Shown one piece after another: positions 41,518-43,044 of a DNA stretch of 43,044 nucleotides. Source of the stretch: MWCR01 sp041665165 (GTDB lineage Bacteria; Patescibacteriota; Patescibacteriia; 2-12-FULL-60-25); assembly GCA_041665165.1 (NCBI GenBank), contig JBAYJJ010000005.1, forward strand, positions 1-43,044, given 5' to 3'. The stretch's first letter is position 1. The number at the start of each line of letters is the position of its first letter. The translations under genes and the position numbers were made by a program. The notes beneath the pieces are model-generated. The model was given only the letters and a program-made list of their open reading frames with translations, was not told the origin of the DNA and ran no database searches.

Positions 41518-43044
41518 TTATTGCTTCTCTTGGAACTCTCCTTCTTTCGGCTCTTCCTTTTTTTCTTCCTGCGCTTTTGCGTCAGCTTCTCCTGTTGTCT
41601 GCTTACTGTCGTCTGCCGTCTTCTGCTGTTGATACATTGCTGCGCCGACTTTTTGCGCGACTGTGGCTAACTCATCCGCGGCTTTTTTGATGGCTTCCAC
41701 GTCTTCAGAATCTTTCAGCTTTTTCAAAGCTTCAAGCTTTTCCTCAGTTGCCTTCTTGTCTTCAGCATTGACCTTATCTGCCGCTTCCTTGAGCATCTTC
41801 TCAGTCGTGTACACCATGGTCTCGGCCATGTTGCGCGTTTCAATCAGCTCTTTGCGCTTTTTGTCCTCTACTGCATGCGTCTCGGCATCCTTTTTCATGC
41901 GCTCAACTTCTTCTTTGGACAAACTGGTCGTGGCTGTAATCGTGATCTTAGCCTCTTTGTTCGTGGCCTTGTCCAAAGCTTTGACATTCAAGATGCCGTT
42001 CGCGTCTATATCGTATGCAACCTCAATCTGAGGCACGCCGCGCGGAGCCGGAGGAATGCCAGAGAGCGCAAACCTGCCCAAAATCTTGTTGTCGCCGGCC
42101 ATTTCGCGTTCGCCTTGCAAGACAACGATTTCAACCGTGGTCTGGCCGTCAGCGGCTGTTGAGAAGATTTGGGTCTTGGAAGTCGGGATGGTCGTGTTGC
42201 GTTCGATCAGCTTGGTCATGACTCCGCCCATGGTTTCCAAACCAAGCGACAATGGAGTGACATCCAAAAGCAAGAGCTCACCTTTGATGTCGCCCTGCAT
42301 GTTGCCGGCTTGCACTGCTGCGCCAATGGCCACGACTTCGTCCGGGTTCACGCTGATGTTCGGCTTTTTGTTGAAAAACTTTTCGACTGTCTGCTGGACC
42401 AAAGGCATGCGTGTCATGCCGCCGACGAGAATCACCTCATTGATGTCTGATGTGCTGAGCTTGGCATCAGCCAAAGCTTTGCGGCACGGCTCTAATGTCT
42501 TCTCAACCAAGTCGCTCACCAATTCTTCAAGCTTGGCGCGCGTAAGCTTGATCATCAAGTGCTTGGCACCGCCAGCGTCCGTGGCAATGAAGGGCTGGTT
42601 CAATTCGGTTTCCATTGTCGTGGACAATTCGATTTTGGCTTTTTCAGCCGCATCCTTGATGCGCTGGAGCGCAATCGGATCTTTGGACAAATCCAAGCCT
42701 TCTTGTTTCCTGAATTCATCGATCGCCCATTTGATCAAAATCTGGTCAAAGTCGTCGCCGCCCAAATGCGTATCGCCGTTCGTGGCTTTGACTTCGACTG
42801 TGTTCTGCGAAGTTGTCGCATCATAAGCGACCTCTAGGACTGATACATCGAATGTACCTCCACCGAGATCGTACACCACGATTTTCTCGTCTTTCTTGCG
42901 GTCAAAGCCATAAGCCAAAGCCGCGGCTGTCGGTTCGTTGATGATGCGTTTTACGGTCAAGCCTGCGATTTCGCCAGCGACTTTCGTGGCTTGGCGCTGG
43001 GCATCATCAAAATAAGCCGGGACTGTGATTACAGCTTCAGTGAT
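41518..43044 (-). CDS. dnaK: Chaperone protein DnaK (N-terminus outside the window)
   Basis: The reading frame is open to the right edge (508 residues present). The first visible residues are ITEAVITVPAYFDDAQRQAT, a conserved segment near residue 130 of the Hsp70 ATPase domain, so about 125-130 residues are missing. Also visible are VKRIINEPTAAALAYG, VVYDLGGGTFDVSVLE, VILVGGMTRMPLVQ, the interdomain linker GELLLLDVTPLSLGLETMGG (up to ETMG) and the substrate-binding domain (RNTTIPTSKTQIFSTA). The C-terminal lid ends in an acidic, Glu/Lys-rich tail rather than the EEVDD-like end seen in many bacteria. An ATG at 42960 is internal and is not the start. Confidence 0.97.
   Translation of the reverse strand: MTEAVITVPAYFDDAQRQATKVAGEIAGLTVKRIINEPTAAALAYGFDRKKDEKIVVYDLGGGTFDVSVLEVAYDATTSQNTVEVKATNGDTHLGGDDFDQILIKWAIDEFRKQEGLDLSKDPIALQRIKDAAEKAKIELSTTMETELNQPFIATDAGGAKHLMIKLTRAKLEELVSDLVEKTLEPCRKALADAKLSTSDINEVILVGGMTRMPLVQQTVEKFFNKKPNISVNPDEVVAIGAAVQAGNMQGDIKGELLLLDVTPLSLGLETMGGVMTKLIERNTTIPTSKTQIFSTAADGQTTVEIVVLQGEREMAGDNKILGRFALSGIPPAPRGVPQIEVAYDIDANGILNVKALDKATNKEAKITITATTSLSKEEVERMKKDAETHAVEDKKRKELIETRNMAETMVYTTEKMLKEAADKVNAEDKKATEEKLEALKKLKDSEDVEAIKKAADELATVAQKVGAAMYQQQKTADDSKQTTGEADAKAQEEKKEEPKEGEFQEKQ

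Noticed and set aside
41518..42960. DnaK starting at the ATG at 42960
   Set aside because: The frame stays open to the window edge and encodes conserved Hsp70 sequence upstream of this ATG.

Overview
The window looks like the chromosome of a member of the Candidatus Patescibacteria (CPR; Parcubacteria-like). The evidence is the mix of compact housekeeping genes, a DUF3467 gene wedged between dnaK and dnaJ, a VirD4/TraG-like ATPase paired with a small conserved partner, several small lipoproteins, a DUF559 endonuclease, and many short palindromic repeats between genes. UGA is used as a stop (rsmI, metG, dnaX), so this is the standard bacterial code. The placement is inference from gene content; no 16S gene is present.

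Layout. 1-195 (-): start of thpR, cut by the window edge. 260-7898 (-): complete F1Fo ATP synthase operon, atpZ-B-E-F-H-A-G-D-C, behind a near-consensus promoter and with repeats in most gaps. 8038-8842 (-): an unknown two-gene lipoprotein cassette, then a multi-hairpin repeat element. 9113-14261 (-): tatD, cvpA-like, GIY-YIG protein, metG, DUF559 endonuclease, rsmI. 14439-15993 (+): two lipoproteins. 16004-22234: CruF-like membrane protein (-), CIRCE-controlled clpB (+), YtxH-like (-), pgi (-), lipoprotein (-). 22318-22973 (+): two paralogous small genes. 23076-28793 (-): tRNA-Gln, dnaX, unknown gene, VirD4-like ATPase and partner. 28851-29798 (+): CorA-like. 29904-33085 (-): cysS and a tail-fibre-like exported protein. 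33153-38373 (-): accessory block with DUF6624, an HExxH metalloprotease, a radical SAM/SPASM enzyme, a 43-residue Cys-rich peptide and a large MopE-type lipoprotein. 38685-39855 (+): two membrane-associated unknowns. 40067-43044 (-): dnaK (partial), DUF3467, dnaJ.

Most interesting system: at 34423-36006 a tiny gene with a near-perfect ribosome binding site encodes a Lys-rich peptide ending in four cysteines (CC-x3-C-x2-C). A strong hairpin separates it from a radical SAM enzyme with a complete seven-cysteine SPASM domain. This is the architecture of a ribosomally made, radical-SAM-modified peptide (RiPP). A putative zinc protease and a DUF6624 protein follow, and a MopE-motif lipoprotein lies upstream.

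Two other patterns stand out. (1) The housekeeping starts I inspected mostly lack a Shine-Dalgarno sequence, and several have an extended -10 box (TGnTATAAT) so close to the ATG that the mRNA would be nearly leaderless. The accessory genes (8842, 22318, 22689, 35808, 36006, 38373) carry Shine-Dalgarno sequences, and most have TTGAC-type -35 boxes, so they may be acquired or regulated differently. (2) A roughly 210-bp element with inverted ends and three internal hairpins occurs twice (8904-9120 and 39855-40060), with compensatory base changes in one stem, each copy starting at the stop codon of the gene before it.
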